From: Marinobacter salexigens
Lineage (GTDB): Bacteria; Pseudomonadota; Gammaproteobacteria; Pseudomonadales; Oleiphilaceae
DNA length: 64,000 nucleotides
NCBI RefSeq assembly: GCF_002806945.1
Contig: NZ_NIHC01000003.1
Coordinates: 62,001 to 126,000 of the forward strand
Direction: 5' to 3'
Shown here: piece by piece, positions 16,082 through 24,787 of the stretch
Layout of the letters: every line of letters begins with the position of its first letter
How positions within the stretch are numbered: the stretch's first letter is position 1
Translations under genes and position numbers: made by a program
The notes under the pieces: generated by a model
Database searches by the model: none
The model's input: the letters and a program-made list of their open reading frames with translations, nothing else
What the model was told of the DNA's origin: nothing

Positions 16082-16399
16082 ATGAAAATTGTATTGAGAA
16101 GACCCGCGCTGATTGGCCTTATACTTGGCATCTTTGCTGTTCCTGCATTAGCAGCTGATGCTGAAGCGGGAGCAAAAAAAATTGCCACCTGTGTTGCCTG
16201 TCACGGTACTGATGGTAAATCCACTGCCCCAATCTATCCCCACCTTGCTGGCCAGGCACCAGAATATTTAGAGATGGCGCTGAAAGCCTATCGTGCTGGC
16301 GAACGCAATGGCGGAATGTCGGCAGTAATGACGCCTCAGGCAACAAACCTGACTGATGAAGATATTGCGGATATGTCTGCTTACTACAGCAAGCAATAA
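16082..16399 (+). CDS. Small periplasmic cytochrome c (class I, c553-like)
   Basis: A single-haem cytochrome of 105 residues. A signal peptide (hydrophobic core IGLILGIFAVPALAA) is followed by CVACH, with Met ligand candidates in the C-terminal GGMSAVM segment. The composition and the phrase GTDGKSTAPIYPHLAGQAPEYL are usual for the cytochrome c4/c553 type. GGAGGTAAGT precedes the ATG at 16082; a longer frame begins at 15962 but would bury the signal peptide. It is divergent from the class II molybdoenzyme operon, so it may accept electrons from, or give electrons to, the gamma-subunit haem, as cytochrome c2 does for dimethylsulfide dehydrogenase. A strong terminator follows. Confidence 0.88.
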   Translation: MKIVLRRPALIGLILGIFAVPALAADAEAGAKKIATCVACHGTDGKSTAPIYPHLAGQAPEYLEMALKAYRAGERNGGMSAVMTPQATNLTDEDIADMSAYYSKQ

Positions 16400-16429
16400 A
16401 TACAGGGTTTAAAGAGTTTTAAAACCAGA

Positions 16430-16475
16430 AATGCCGAGTTATAAGCTTACGCTATAACCCGGCATTTTGTTTCGT
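16430..16475 (+). terminator. Rho-independent terminator of the cytochrome c gene
   Basis: A 14-base stem with one mismatch (16430-16443 with 16453-16466, 9-base loop) is followed by TTTGTTTCG. It begins 30 bases after the stop codon. Confidence 0.85.
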
Positions 16476-16509
16476 CATGAACGAATAAATCATTCATTCA
16501 ACGATTTTT

Positions 16510-16713
16510 TCAGTTGAAGGCGGTTCCTGACTCCTTCCCAAGCGCTTTCAATATTTTCGCCAGTGGGCAAAATCCTGTAAAGGCGGCCTGCAACATATTT
16601 ACACCCACGAACGCAGTAAACCAAAGCCAGTAAACAGAATGCAATTGGGACAAAGCCACACTGAGGAGAACGAAAATCCCCGCAATGGCAAACACAAGAC
16701 GCTCAATCGACAT
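16510..16713 (-). CDS. Small inner-membrane protein, DUF2892 (YgaP membrane-part-like)
   Basis: A protein of 67 residues with two predicted membrane helices ([19 protein letters not shown] and [19 protein letters not shown]) followed by [14 protein letters not shown]. The TGFCP motif is typical of DUF2892 proteins, which occur alone or fused to a rhodanese domain as in YgaP. Function is not known; links with sulfur-transfer or oxidative conditions are common. ATG at 16713 is preferred to the GTG two codons upstream because AGAGGT lies about 9 bases before it. It stands alone between convergent and divergent neighbours. Confidence 0.75.
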   Translation of the reverse strand: MSIERLVFAIAGIFVLLSVALSQLHSVYWLWFTAFVGVNMLQAAFTGFCPLAKILKALGKESGTAFN

Positions 16714-16831
16714 AGTCACTACCTCTAAATTGATTTTTCCCAGGGTACCATTCCTGAAACAGCCAAAATCAGCTACTGATCAGGCTGCTATACTGTTCCA
16801 CTGAAGCAACCTTACAAAATGTTATAACCTT

Positions 16832-17290
16832 ATGCCTAATGAACATACCATCGCACATTGTCCCTGTGAGAGCCAGAGTTCCTACGCAGATTGTTGTCTG
16901 CGATACCACCAGGGCGCAATTGCACCAACTCCTGAAGCATTGATGCGTTCCCGCTTTACTGCATTTTTTCTCAAACTTCCGGATTACCTTCGCGCCAGCT
17001 GGCATGTCAGCAGCAGACCCGCAACACTGGATCTGAATGACTCACCAGATTGGGCATCACTTCGAATTTTGGATAGCAAAGAAACAGGCGATACAGGCCA
17101 AGTGCACTTCCAAGCCATTTATCGTATGGAATCTGGTTGGGGTTACTTGCAGGAAAATTCAGAGTTTGTGCGAGAAGATGGGCGTTGGTACTACCTGAAA
17201 GGCCAACCGGAGGAAGGTATTCTGAAACCCGGTCGCAATGAACCCTGCCCCTGTGGAAGCGGCAGGAAGTTCAAAGCGTGCTGTCTATAA
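16832..17290 (+). CDS. YchJ-family SEC-C motif protein
   Basis: A 152-residue cytoplasmic protein of the YchJ/UPF0225 family. It has a SEC-C-like zinc motif at each end: CPC...DCC near residues 10-22, and EPCPCGSGRKFKACC at the C-terminus. Between them lies the family's mixed alpha/beta (NTF2-like) domain with SRFTAF and YLRASWH. The C-terminal motif also ends SecA, but the rest is unlike SecA. The role of YchJ is not established. The gene is free-standing between the DUF2892 gene and a convergent dehydrogenase gene. Confidence 0.88.
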   Translation: MPNEHTIAHCPCESQSSYADCCLRYHQGAIAPTPEALMRSRFTAFFLKLPDYLRASWHVSSRPATLDLNDSPDWASLRILDSKETGDTGQVHFQAIYRMESGWGYLQENSEFVREDGRWYYLKGQPEEGILKPGRNEPCPCGSGRKFKACCL

Positions 17291-17317
17291 GGAGACTGTC
17301 ATCAGCCTCCTGTTTAA

Positions 17318-18406
17318 TCAGGCTATTTTCAAAACCGGCTTGATGGTAATGCCACTTGCCGAGTCTTCAAACGCCTGGTTAATCTGCTCAAAGTCATAAA
17401 ATTTGACCAGCTTATCGAACGGAAACTCCCCCGCTTTGTAGTACGCGATAAGCTGCGGAATAAATACACGGGGGATAGAATCGCCTTCAATAACGCCGAT
17501 CATACTCTTGCCTTCGGCCATAAGATCGTTGTGAATATCAAGACTCATCTCAGGTGTAATACCAACAATTGCAACTGTGCCCAACGGCCTCAAGGCGTTC
17601 AGTGACTGTTTGACAACCGGGGGTACCCCTGTGGTTTCAACGGCATAATGACTGCCGCTACCTGTGAGTTTTTTGACTTCCGCTACGACATCCACATCTT
17701 TGCCGTTGAAGGCGTGGGTCGCGCCAAGTTCTTTCGCCAGAGCAAGCCGACTGTCATGCACATCAACGGCGATGATGTGCTGACAACCAACAATTCTGGC
17801 AGCCATAACCGCACTAAGTCCTACAGCGCCAGCACCATAAACCACAATAGTGGAACCAAATTCAGGCTTGAGACGATTGAGTACCGTGCCTGCCCCGGTC
17901 TGGATACCACACCCCAGCGGCCCCAACAGAGCAAGATCAACATCTGGATCTACTTTCACCACATTCCTGGACTTGGCAATGGAGTAGGTGGCAAATGATG
18001 ATTGCCCAAAAAATGTCGCCAGCGACTGTTCGCCCTGAGCCAGCCGACGACTACCATCGTCCATGGCACCGCCAAAGTTCAGATCGTTGAAAGTATCGCA
18101 AACGGTTGGGTGGCCGGTCAGGCAATGCCCGCAATTACCGCAGTGGGCAAACGACAGCACCACATGATCACCGGTTTTAAGATCAGACACTCCCGCACCA
18201 ACAGCGTCTACAACGCCAGAGCCCTCATGGCCGAGTACGATCGGGAATGGCGCGATGCCAAGATCCCGCGCCACAACATCCGTATGGCAGACACCCGCTG
18301 CAACAATCCGAACCCGTATTTCGTCAAAATCCGGATCTGCAAGTTGCACAGACTCCAGTTTGAATGGCTTACCCTGGCTATGGGTTACCGCTGCTTTAAT
18401 GTCCAT
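17318..18406 (-). CDS. Zinc-dependent alcohol dehydrogenase, aryl/benzyl-alcohol type (XylB/AreB-like)
   Basis: A medium-chain dehydrogenase of 362 residues that should oxidise a primary, possibly benzylic, alcohol to the aldehyde with NAD+. Visible are the catalytic-zinc site (GVCHTD, GHEGSGVV), the structural-zinc cysteines CGNCGHC...C near residues 93-107, the segment LGCGIQTGAGTVLN shared by aryl-alcohol dehydrogenases, and the Rossmann motif VYGAGAVGLSAV with an Asp in AVDVHDSR that favours NAD+. ATG at 18406 follows GAGGG. It lies 75 bases downstream of an aldehyde dehydrogenase of the benzaldehyde/vanillin type on the same strand, so the pair may take an alcohol to the acid. Substrate not proven. 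Confidence 0.85.
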   Translation of the reverse strand: MDIKAAVTHSQGKPFKLESVQLADPDFDEIRVRIVAAGVCHTDVVARDLGIAPFPIVLGHEGSGVVDAVGAGVSDLKTGDHVVLSFAHCGNCGHCLTGHPTVCDTFNDLNFGGAMDDGSRRLAQGEQSLATFFGQSSFATYSIAKSRNVVKVDPDVDLALLGPLGCGIQTGAGTVLNRLKPEFGSTIVVYGAGAVGLSAVMAARIVGCQHIIAVDVHDSRLALAKELGATHAFNGKDVDVVAEVKKLTGSGSHYAVETTGVPPVVKQSLNALRPLGTVAIVGITPEMSLDIHNDLMAEGKSMIGVIEGDSIPRVFIPQLIAYYKAGEFPFDKLVKFYDFEQINQAFEDSASGITIKPVLKIA

Positions 18407-18480
18407 CAATATACCCTCTTCAATTACCTAACCCGGAAGTTTCCTGTCGAATCCCCGACCTCTTCAATTTTTGAGCGTAA

Positions 18481-19947
18481 TCAGAACGGATACTGCCTCG
18501 GAGACCTCTGCACACTCACCCACTGCGCTGTGGAAAACTCTTCAATGGCCCAGCCACCATTGAAACGGCCCAACCCAGAGTTTTTCTCACCGCCAAACGG
18601 CATGTGCGCTTCATCATTTACCGGCATATCGTTAACGTGAGTCATTCCAGCCCTGATTTTTTGGGCAAATCTCAGTCCTCTGTCCAAATCACCGGAGAAT
18701 ACGGCGCTGGAAAGGCCAAATTCCGTACCATTGGCCAGTTCCAGGGCGTGCTTTTCATCCCGGGCTTTCTGGATTCCTACAAGCGGGCCGAAGATTTCGT
18801 TACGGCTGATTTCCATATCAGGGGTAACCTCACCAAACACATGGGGCGGCACCATCTGTCCTTGAATCTCGCCGTCCAGGAGCACTTTGGCCCCCTGCTC
18901 TTTGGCTTTGGCAATTTTCTGCTGCAAACCTTCAAGCTGGGATTTATTGATTATGGGGCCGATGGCAGTTTCTATCGCCGAGGGATCGCCAACGTTCAGC
19001 TTGCGAACATGGGCGACAAAACTTTCCACAAAGCGGTCGTAAACCTTCGAATCGACAATGATCCGGTTGATGGCCATGCAAATCTGGCCCTGATGCAGAA
19101 ACTTTCCAAATACCGCCGCCTTCACAGCCTGCTCTATATCCGCATCATCAAGTACGACAAACGGGCTATTGCCTCCCAACTCCAGGGCGACCTTTTTGAG
19201 GTAACGACCGCCAGTGGCGATCTTGCCGATATTCTTGCCGACCGGTGTTGAGCCAGTAAACGAAATCATGGAGGGGATGGAATGCGCTACGAAATCATCA
19301 CCGATAGCTGATCCCGGGCCAATCACCACACTCAGAACACCTGCTGGCAGACCCGCTTCCTCAAAAATGCGAGCCAGCAGTAAACCACCAGTAATCGGCG
19401 TATCGCTCGCTGGCTTTATAACGACCGCATTCCCCAGTGCAATTGCGGGTGCGACAGAACGTTGAGACAGGTGCAGCGGGAAGTTCCAGGGGCTGATCAC
19501 ACCAACAACACCCAGCGGCTTACGATAAACAAAATTTTCTTTCCCCGGAACATCGCTGCTCATGGTGGCGCCCTGGGCGCGGGCGGGCATACTTGCCGCT
19601 TCCAGAGTTATCCCCCTGGCGCTGCCCCATTCGATGTTGGCTTTTAACCGTGTGCTGCCAGACTCCCGAATCAGCCAGTCAATAATTTCCTCTTTACGCT
19701 CGTCGAAAATCGACACTACACGCAGCAGCAGAGCTGCTCGCTCCGCCGGCGGTGTGTCCGCCCAGGCTATCTGCGCCTCTGCGGCTTTCTGGTAGGTCGT
19801 ATCCAGATCTTCGGCGGTGGCCGAGCGGATGGAAAGCAGCGTCTCGCCGGAGTAGGGGTTTATAACAGAACGGGATTCTTCGCCGCGGCCTTCTTGCCAC
19901 TCCCCTGCCAATAGCTGCAAATGAAGATTCTGATAGCACTCAGACAT
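18481..19947 (-). CDS. Aldehyde dehydrogenase, benzaldehyde/vanillin type (XylC/Vdh-like)
   Basis: An NAD(P)+-dependent aldehyde dehydrogenase of 488 residues. The catalytic cysteine lies in GQICMAINR, a variant of the site typical for vanillin, benzaldehyde and coniferyl-aldehyde dehydrogenases. The catalytic Glu lies in LELGGNSP, and the oxyanion Asn in [14 protein letters not shown] forms the cofactor turn. The ATG at 19947 is chosen from family length and a GAGG about 8 bases upstream; another in-frame ATG at 19977 would add ten residues. It precedes the alcohol dehydrogenase gene and lies about 100 bases from the end of mnmE in the same direction. It may complete oxidation of an aromatic or alkyl alcohol to the carboxylic acid. 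Confidence 0.85.
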   Translation of the reverse strand: MSECYQNLHLQLLAGEWQEGRGEESRSVINPYSGETLLSIRSATAEDLDTTYQKAAEAQIAWADTPPAERAALLLRVVSIFDERKEEIIDWLIRESGSTRLKANIEWGSARGITLEAASMPARAQGATMSSDVPGKENFVYRKPLGVVGVISPWNFPLHLSQRSVAPAIALGNAVVIKPASDTPITGGLLLARIFEEAGLPAGVLSVVIGPGSAIGDDFVAHSIPSMISFTGSTPVGKNIGKIATGGRYLKKVALELGGNSPFVVLDDADIEQAVKAAVFGKFLHQGQICMAINRIIVDSKVYDRFVESFVAHVRKLNVGDPSAIETAIGPIINKSQLEGLQQKIAKAKEQGAKVLLDGEIQGQMVPPHVFGEVTPDMEISRNEIFGPLVGIQKARDEKHALELANGTEFGLSSAVFSGDLDRGLRFAQKIRAGMTHVNDMPVNDEAHMPFGGEKNSGLGRFNGGWAIEEFSTAQWVSVQRSPRQYPF

Positions 19948-20045
19948 AAGCTCAACCTCGCTGTCTATTCCAAGCATGAGCTACCAGTGTAACTATTTAT
20001 CGGAATCTTACGACTGAGCTAGTGGTATCTACTGTGGATATACGT

Positions 20046-21434
20046 TCACTTCCCGATGCAAAACGACCCGAAAATTTTCCCTAGCAGTTCATCTGGCGTA
20101 ATCTGCCCGGTAATTTCCCCCAGCGCATCCTGAGCTGCGCGTAAATCTTCAGCCAGCAGTTCACCAGCGCCATAACCTTCCAACTGGGCCTGACCTTGCT
20201 CGAAAAAATCCTTTGCTCGCTGCAGCGCATCCAGATGCCTGCGACGAGCCAGAAAACCACCCTCGGTAGTGCTGGCAAAACCCATGCATTGTTTGAGGTG
20301 GTCCCTGAGTATGTCCAGGCCTTCTGTGGACTTGGCTGCCAAACAAATCACCGGTGTGTCTTCGTCAGATTGCTCTGAAAGCCCCACACTTTCTCCGCTC
20401 AGATCTACCTTGTTACGGATCACGGTTACCGGAGCCGAGGCGGGTAGCTGATCGATAAAATCCGGCCAGATTTCATGGGGTGTGGTTTTATCCGTGGTGG
20501 TGGCATCTACCATGAGCAGAATGCGGTCGGCCTGGCGGATTTCCTCCCAGGCTCGGGCAATGCCGATCTGTTCCACTTCATCCGGGCTGTCTCGCAGACC
20601 CGCAGTATCAATGATGTGCAGGGGCATACCATCAATATGAATATGTTCCCTCAGAACATCCCGGGTGGTGCCTTCAATGGCGGTTACTATAGCTGCTTCC
20701 CGGCCGGCCAGAGCATTCAGCAAGCTGGACTTACCCGCATTGGGGCGACCGGCAATCACCACTTTCATACCGTCCCTCAGAATCGTACCCTGCTGGGCTT
20801 CCGTCAGAATACCTTCAAGTTGATCCAGTAACGCCTGCAGATCGGTTGCAACCTTGCCATCGGCCAGGAAATCGATTTCCTCTTCCGGGAAATCGATGGC
20901 GGCTTCCACATAAATCCGTAAGTAAGTGACCGCCTCCACCAGAGTTTCAATACGCCGCGAAAATACACCCTGCATGGATCGCACGGCACAGCGCGCGGCC
21001 TGCTCAGAACTACTTTCAATCAGATCGGCAATGGCTTCGGCCTGAGCAAGGTCCAACTTGTCGTTAAGAAATGCGCGCTCGGAGAACTCACCGGGGCGCG
21101 CCAACCTGGCGCCTAGTCTGCAAACTTCCCGCAACAGCAGATCCAGAATGATGGTGCCGCCATGCCCCTGCAACTCAAAGACATCTTCGCCGGTAAAGGA
21201 ATGGGGGTTGGGAAAAAACAGGCCAATGCCTTCATCAATCAGCTCATTGTTCTGATCCAGAAAGGCCCCGTAATGAGCGTATCTGGGCTTTGGCACATAG
21301 CCAAGCATTGCGCTGGCAATCTTCTTTGCCTGTGGGCCAGATACTCGAACGATTCCTACACCCGCCTGGCCTGGTGCTGTGGCTATAGCCGCGATAGTGT
21401 CGGGAGTGTGGGAGATGCTAGCGCTCTGATTCAT
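20046..21434 (-). CDS. mnmE: tRNA modification GTPase MnmE
   Basis: A 462-residue GTPase that with MnmG installs the aminomethyl-type group on U34 of certain tRNAs. The N-terminal tetrahydrofolate-binding domain begins [23 protein letters not shown]. The G domain has [12 protein letters not shown] (G1), GTTRD (G2), DTAGLRD (G3) and NKVD (G4). The C-terminus is FCIGK, with the conserved Cys. AAGAGGC precedes the ATG. It follows yidC in the usual origin-region order; the usual next partner mnmG is not next to it here, since the aldehyde dehydrogenase gene follows. Confidence 0.97.
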   Translation of the reverse strand: MNQSASISHTPDTIAAIATAPGQAGVGIVRVSGPQAKKIASAMLGYVPKPRYAHYGAFLDQNNELIDEGIGLFFPNPHSFTGEDVFELQGHGGTIILDLLLREVCRLGARLARPGEFSERAFLNDKLDLAQAEAIADLIESSSEQAARCAVRSMQGVFSRRIETLVEAVTYLRIYVEAAIDFPEEEIDFLADGKVATDLQALLDQLEGILTEAQQGTILRDGMKVVIAGRPNAGKSSLLNALAGREAAIVTAIEGTTRDVLREHIHIDGMPLHIIDTAGLRDSPDEVEQIGIARAWEEIRQADRILLMVDATTTDKTTPHEIWPDFIDQLPASAPVTVIRNKVDLSGESVGLSEQSDEDTPVICLAAKSTEGLDILRDHLKQCMGFASTTEGGFLARRRHLDALQRAKDFFEQGQAQLEGYGAGELLAEDLRAAQDALGEITGQITPDELLGKIFGSFCIGK

Positions 21435-21477
21435 GAATCATGCCTCTTACACAACAGTTTTGTGCATTCCTGAAACA

Positions 21478-21504
21478 ACAAAGGCCCCGTTACGGAGCCT
21501 TTGT
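21478..21504 (-). terminator. Terminator between yidC and mnmE
   Basis: On the minus strand ACAAAGGC-t-CCG pairs with CGG-c-GCCTTTGT (one mismatch, 3-base loop) and is followed by TGTTTCAGG. It lies 24 bases after the yidC stop codon and may end or attenuate the rpmH-rnpA-yidD-yidC transcript before mnmE. Confidence 0.7.
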
Positions 21505-21527
21505 CGAACATTCAAACGGTCACAGTA

Positions 21528-23255
21528 TCAATGCTTTTTAGTGGCCATTTCTGCTTCGATCTTGCGGGTAATGTACCACTGCTGGCTGATCGACAGAATG
21601 TTGTTCACCAACCAGTAGAGTACCAGACCCGCCGGGAACCAGAGGAAGAAGATGGTAAAGACTACCGGCATCAGCTTCATGATTTTCGCCTGCATGGGAT
21701 CGGGAGGCGTCGGGTTCAGGCTCATTTGCAGCATCATGCTGGCGCCCATCAAGATCGGCAGAATGAAGTAAGGGTCCATTACCGAGAGGTCGTGAATCCA
21801 CAACATAAACGGTGCATGGCGCAACTGTACGCTTTCAAACAGTACCCAGTACAAAGAGATGAACACGGGCATCTGAACCAGAATTGGCAGGCAGCCGCCC
21901 AACGGATTAATTTTTTCTTTCTTGTACAGCGCCATCATTTCCTGAGACATGCGCTGGCGATCATCACCGTACAGCTCTTTCAGACGGGTAAGCTGGGGTG
22001 CCACAGCACGCATGCGGCCCATGGAGCGGTAGCTGGTTGCAGACAATTTGAAAAATACGGCTTTAACCAGAACCGTCAGCAGAATTATGGAAACGCCCCA
22101 GTTGCCCACCAAGCCATGGAACCATTCCATGATGATGAACAATGGCAGAGAGATAAAGAACAGCCAGCCGAAATCCACGGTGCGGTCAAGGCTGGGTGCA
22201 ACTGCTTCAAGGCGATCAATAATTTTCGGGCCAACATAGGCGCTGGCACCAACTTCCGTGGTTTCTCCCGACGCCACGGTTGTTGCCGGGTAAACAAAAC
22301 CCATCACATGCAAGGTACCACGACGAGTGGTCTGGAACTGTGCGGGTTGATCCCGCTCGGGTACCCAGGCAGCCAGGAAGTAATGCTGCAGGAACGCCAT
22401 CCAGCCATTAGTAACCGTTTCGTTGATCCGATTTTTTTCCAGATCCCCAAAATCAAACTTTTCATAAGGATCTTCAGGTGAGCTGGTTACCAAACCAAGA
22501 AACGCCTTTATACCCATGCTGGGTCCGGAGGTAGGGTCAGGCGACTGGTCGCGAACAATCTTGCCGGTAAAGTTACCCTGCCAGCTTTCATCGGATTGGT
22601 TATCAATCAGATAACGAACGCCAATTTCATAGTTATCACGTTTGAACTGGTAGCGTTTGGTGATGCGAACGCCATTATCCATGGTGTGCACGAGATCAAC
22701 CGTCAGCTCATCTTCACCATCTGCCAGCTCAAAGCTTGTGGCGTTGGTAGTGAATACGGGAGCCTGTCCGTTTTTCGCACTATCAGGGCCATTTTGGCCA
22801 ATCAATCCACTTTCGAGCACGTAAAAGCGGTTTTCTGTGTTATTCAGAAGCGTGAGTGGCTCGTCACCATCCAGTGTCTTTTTATATTCAAGAAGTGAGC
22901 TTTTGACGAGGTTACCGCTGACGCGATCAATAACCAGATCCAGTACGTCTGTGCGAACCTTTATGTATTGGTTATTTACATCGACACTCGTATTAGCGGC
23001 ACTGGACACCGTCTGACCAGTTTCTGGCGTGGTGAATTCTTCATCTGCTGAATTTCTGCTAGTCGTGGACTGAGATGTTTCACCTGGCAGAACCATGGCA
23101 TCCGAGTCAGAAGAGGGGATACCTGTCTGCGTGCGTCCAGACTCTGCTACCTGCTCAGTGGGAACTGGCTGGTGATAATCTTCATTCCAGGCAAGCACCA
23201 TCAGATAACTGACAATAGCCAGGCCGGCAAATAATACGATGCGTTGAATATCCAT
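21528..23255 (-). CDS. yidC: Membrane protein insertase YidC
   Basis: A 575-residue insertase that places proteins into the inner membrane, alone or with SecYEG. One N-terminal membrane helix (IVLFAGLAIVSYLMVLAW) is followed by the large periplasmic P1 domain and, from about residue 360, the conserved five-helix core. In the core the cytoplasmic hairpin region QRMSQEMMALYKKEKINPLGGCLP, the helix start MPVFISLYWVLFESV and the segment WFPAGLVLYWLVNNILSISQQW are plain. The length is normal for a gammaproteobacterium. It lies four bases after yidD and is probably translated from the same mRNA. Confidence 0.97.
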   Translation of the reverse strand: MDIQRIVLFAGLAIVSYLMVLAWNEDYHQPVPTEQVAESGRTQTGIPSSDSDAMVLPGETSQSTTSRNSADEEFTTPETGQTVSSAANTSVDVNNQYIKVRTDVLDLVIDRVSGNLVKSSLLEYKKTLDGDEPLTLLNNTENRFYVLESGLIGQNGPDSAKNGQAPVFTTNATSFELADGEDELTVDLVHTMDNGVRITKRYQFKRDNYEIGVRYLIDNQSDESWQGNFTGKIVRDQSPDPTSGPSMGIKAFLGLVTSSPEDPYEKFDFGDLEKNRINETVTNGWMAFLQHYFLAAWVPERDQPAQFQTTRRGTLHVMGFVYPATTVASGETTEVGASAYVGPKIIDRLEAVAPSLDRTVDFGWLFFISLPLFIIMEWFHGLVGNWGVSIILLTVLVKAVFFKLSATSYRSMGRMRAVAPQLTRLKELYGDDRQRMSQEMMALYKKEKINPLGGCLPILVQMPVFISLYWVLFESVQLRHAPFMLWIHDLSVMDPYFILPILMGASMMLQMSLNPTPPDPMQAKIMKLMPVVFTIFFLWFPAGLVLYWLVNNILSISQQWYITRKIEAEMATKKH

Positions 23256-23259
23256 AGAG

Positions 23260-23553
23260 TTACTGTCTGGTCTGGGTTGTTATTGGGGAATGGTTAGCCT
23301 GAGTGCAGCAAGAAGATGTGTCTTCAGGCGCAGAGCTCTCGGTGCCTGGTACCGGATCATATCCGCCTTCGGCCCAGGGATGGCATCTCAGCAGGCGTTT
23401 TACAGAAAGGTAGAGACCTTTCAGTGATCCATGGTGAGAAACGGCTTCCAAAGCGTATTGTGAACAGGTTGGATAATGGCGGCAGTGGCTGGCCATTAGC
23501 GGGCTGATCGCATATTGGTAAAAACGGATGGGCAAAAGAAGCAACTTGCGCAT
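23260..23553 (-). CDS. yidD: Membrane protein insertion efficiency factor YidD
   Basis: A 97-residue membrane-associated protein that assists YidC-dependent insertion. The family core is seen: [10 protein letters not shown], the Cys-containing [19 protein letters not shown], and [19 protein letters not shown]-terminal tail of about 25 residues is variable. Its ATG overlaps the stop codon of rnpA (TAATG), a sign of translational coupling. Confidence 0.95.
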   Translation of the reverse strand: MRKLLLLPIRFYQYAISPLMASHCRHYPTCSQYALEAVSHHGSLKGLYLSVKRLLRCHPWAEGGYDPVPGTESSAPEDTSSCCTQANHSPITTQTRQ

Positions 23554-23960
23554 TAACCTGTTCCCTCACCTGCAGAAGGAGATTCTGCTGGCCGAGATGG
23601 CGATAGCTGGTGGTATTTCTTCGTTAGTCGTTGCCAGAGACCGTTCAAAGATGCACGCACTGTGTGGTTATCCAGATCTGCAAGCCCTTGACGCCCCAGA
23701 ACGATAATATCCATTCCGGGAAGATCAGGCTGAAGACGGAAGGTTTCCCGCACCTGGCGTTTGATCCGGTTTCGTTGAACGGACAACTTCAGATTTTTTT
23801 TTGCGAACACAAGACCGATCCTGGCATATCCGAGGTTATTCGGAGTAGCCAGGATCAGAAAATTCCTGTGCGGAACCTTCAGCTGTACGTCGTCGAAGAC
23901 TTTGCCGTAATCAGCAGGCCGTAACAGGCGATGTGATTTCGGGAAATTCAAAGCCTTCAT
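23553..23960 (-). CDS. rnpA: Ribonuclease P protein component
   Basis: The 135-residue basic protein subunit of RNase P, which with the RNA subunit cuts the 5' leader from tRNA precursors. The central RNR motif region is present as [20 protein letters not shown], preceded by a RIGLVFAKK segment. The N-terminus [17 protein letters not shown] is typical. It lies 15 bases after rpmH and shares a base with the yidD start. Confidence 0.96.
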   Translation of the reverse strand: MKALNFPKSHRLLRPADYGKVFDDVQLKVPHRNFLILATPNNLGYARIGLVFAKKNLKLSVQRNRIKRQVRETFRLQPDLPGMDIIVLGRQGLADLDNHTVRASLNGLWQRLTKKYHQLSPSRPAESPSAGEGTG

Positions 23961-23975
23961 AAGGCGAACGACAGA

Positions 23976-24110
23976 TTACGCAGACAGACGTGCACGGCCT
24001 TTGGCACGACGACGGGAAATTACCTTGCGGCCGTTGGCAGTTGCCATACGGGCACGGAATCCGTGAACGCGCTTACGCTTCAGTACGCTTGGTTGAAACG
24101 TTCTTTTCAT
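23976..24110 (-). CDS. rpmH: 50S ribosomal protein L34
   Basis: A 44-residue, very basic ribosomal protein. The start [19 protein letters not shown] and the end of the family pattern ([17 protein letters not shown]) are unmistakable. Upstream in-frame codons up to 24212 belong to the leader and are not part of the protein. It is the first gene of the operon leading away from the origin. Confidence 0.97.
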   Translation of the reverse strand: MKRTFQPSVLKRKRVHGFRARMATANGRKVISRRRAKGRARLSA

Positions 24111-24787
24111 GGTGACGATCTCACAATTCGTGTATTGGACATTCAGAAATGGCTGAAAAATTAATAGCCAAAACAGGAGCGGCATTCTATGCAAATTACA
24201 CGGCGGGTTCAATGTTTATTGATAGGGGGTTATGCAGATAGGTCTTTCTCCAGCTGGTAACTATGTCAGGTTGGCTGACAGTTCGAAGCTTCTGCGACGA
24301 ATAATAGTAGTTATAGGTCTTTTTTATATTCTTTAAAGAATTCTATTATTACTGTTATTACGCAGACCGTTTTCTGTGGAAAAGCGAATTTTATCCTGAC
24401 AAATCAGAGGTATGAGAGCTTTATAATGTTGCGTACAAGTGCGGTTAAGCCCTGTGGATGAGGGCATGATGGATTGTGGAGAACTCGTTGCGAGGCAAAC
24501 GTGGAGAGTTATCCACCGGAAGACAGGTTGGTTGCACACAGAGCTGAGAGGTAGGTATACACACAGGGCTGTGTGTAACTTATTTATCCGGTATTTCTGT
24601 ACACAAGGTTGTCCATAAGTCTGTAATTTCTTGATTAAGATAGCTTTAATTTTCCACAGGGTGTTTATGGTGAGGTGTTTGCCCTTTCACTAAAAGGGCT
24701 GGCGGGTTAGAATCGTTGGTCAGCTTTCGGGATCGGGCAGCCTTTGCCCGGTTCGAGAAAATATTGGGTAATCGGGAGTTGCCTGTC
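24111..24787. other. Chromosomal replication origin region (oriC) between rpmH and dnaA
   Basis: A gap of about 680 bases without a coding frame, between divergent rpmH and dnaA, which is the oriC site in pseudomonads and relatives. It holds a cluster of DnaA-box-like 9-mers, each one mismatch or fewer from TTATNCACA: TGTGGAAAA 24375-24383, TGTGGATGA 24453-24461, TGTGGAGAA 24475-24483, TTATCCACC 24509-24517, GTATACACA 24555-24563, TGTGTGTAA 24570-24578, TGTCCATAA 24610-24618 and TTTTCCACA 24650-24658. An AT-rich stretch at about 24301-24366 could be the unwinding element. It should also contain the rpmH and dnaA promoters. Confidence 0.85.
24301..24366. other. AT-rich candidate DNA-unwinding element of oriC
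   Basis: About 65 bases of nearly pure A/T with runs of T and A lie just left of the first DnaA-box-like sequence. The position beside the box cluster is as expected for the unwinding element. Assigned from base composition only. Confidence 0.5.

Noticed and set aside
16832-17290. SEC-C motif read as a SecA fragment
   Set aside because: A second cysteine motif at the N-terminus and the middle domain match YchJ; nothing else of SecA is present.
24716-24787. Longer DnaA start giving 24 extra residues
   Set aside because: The extra residues match no DnaA domain I and the GTG at 24788 has the better ribosome-binding site.
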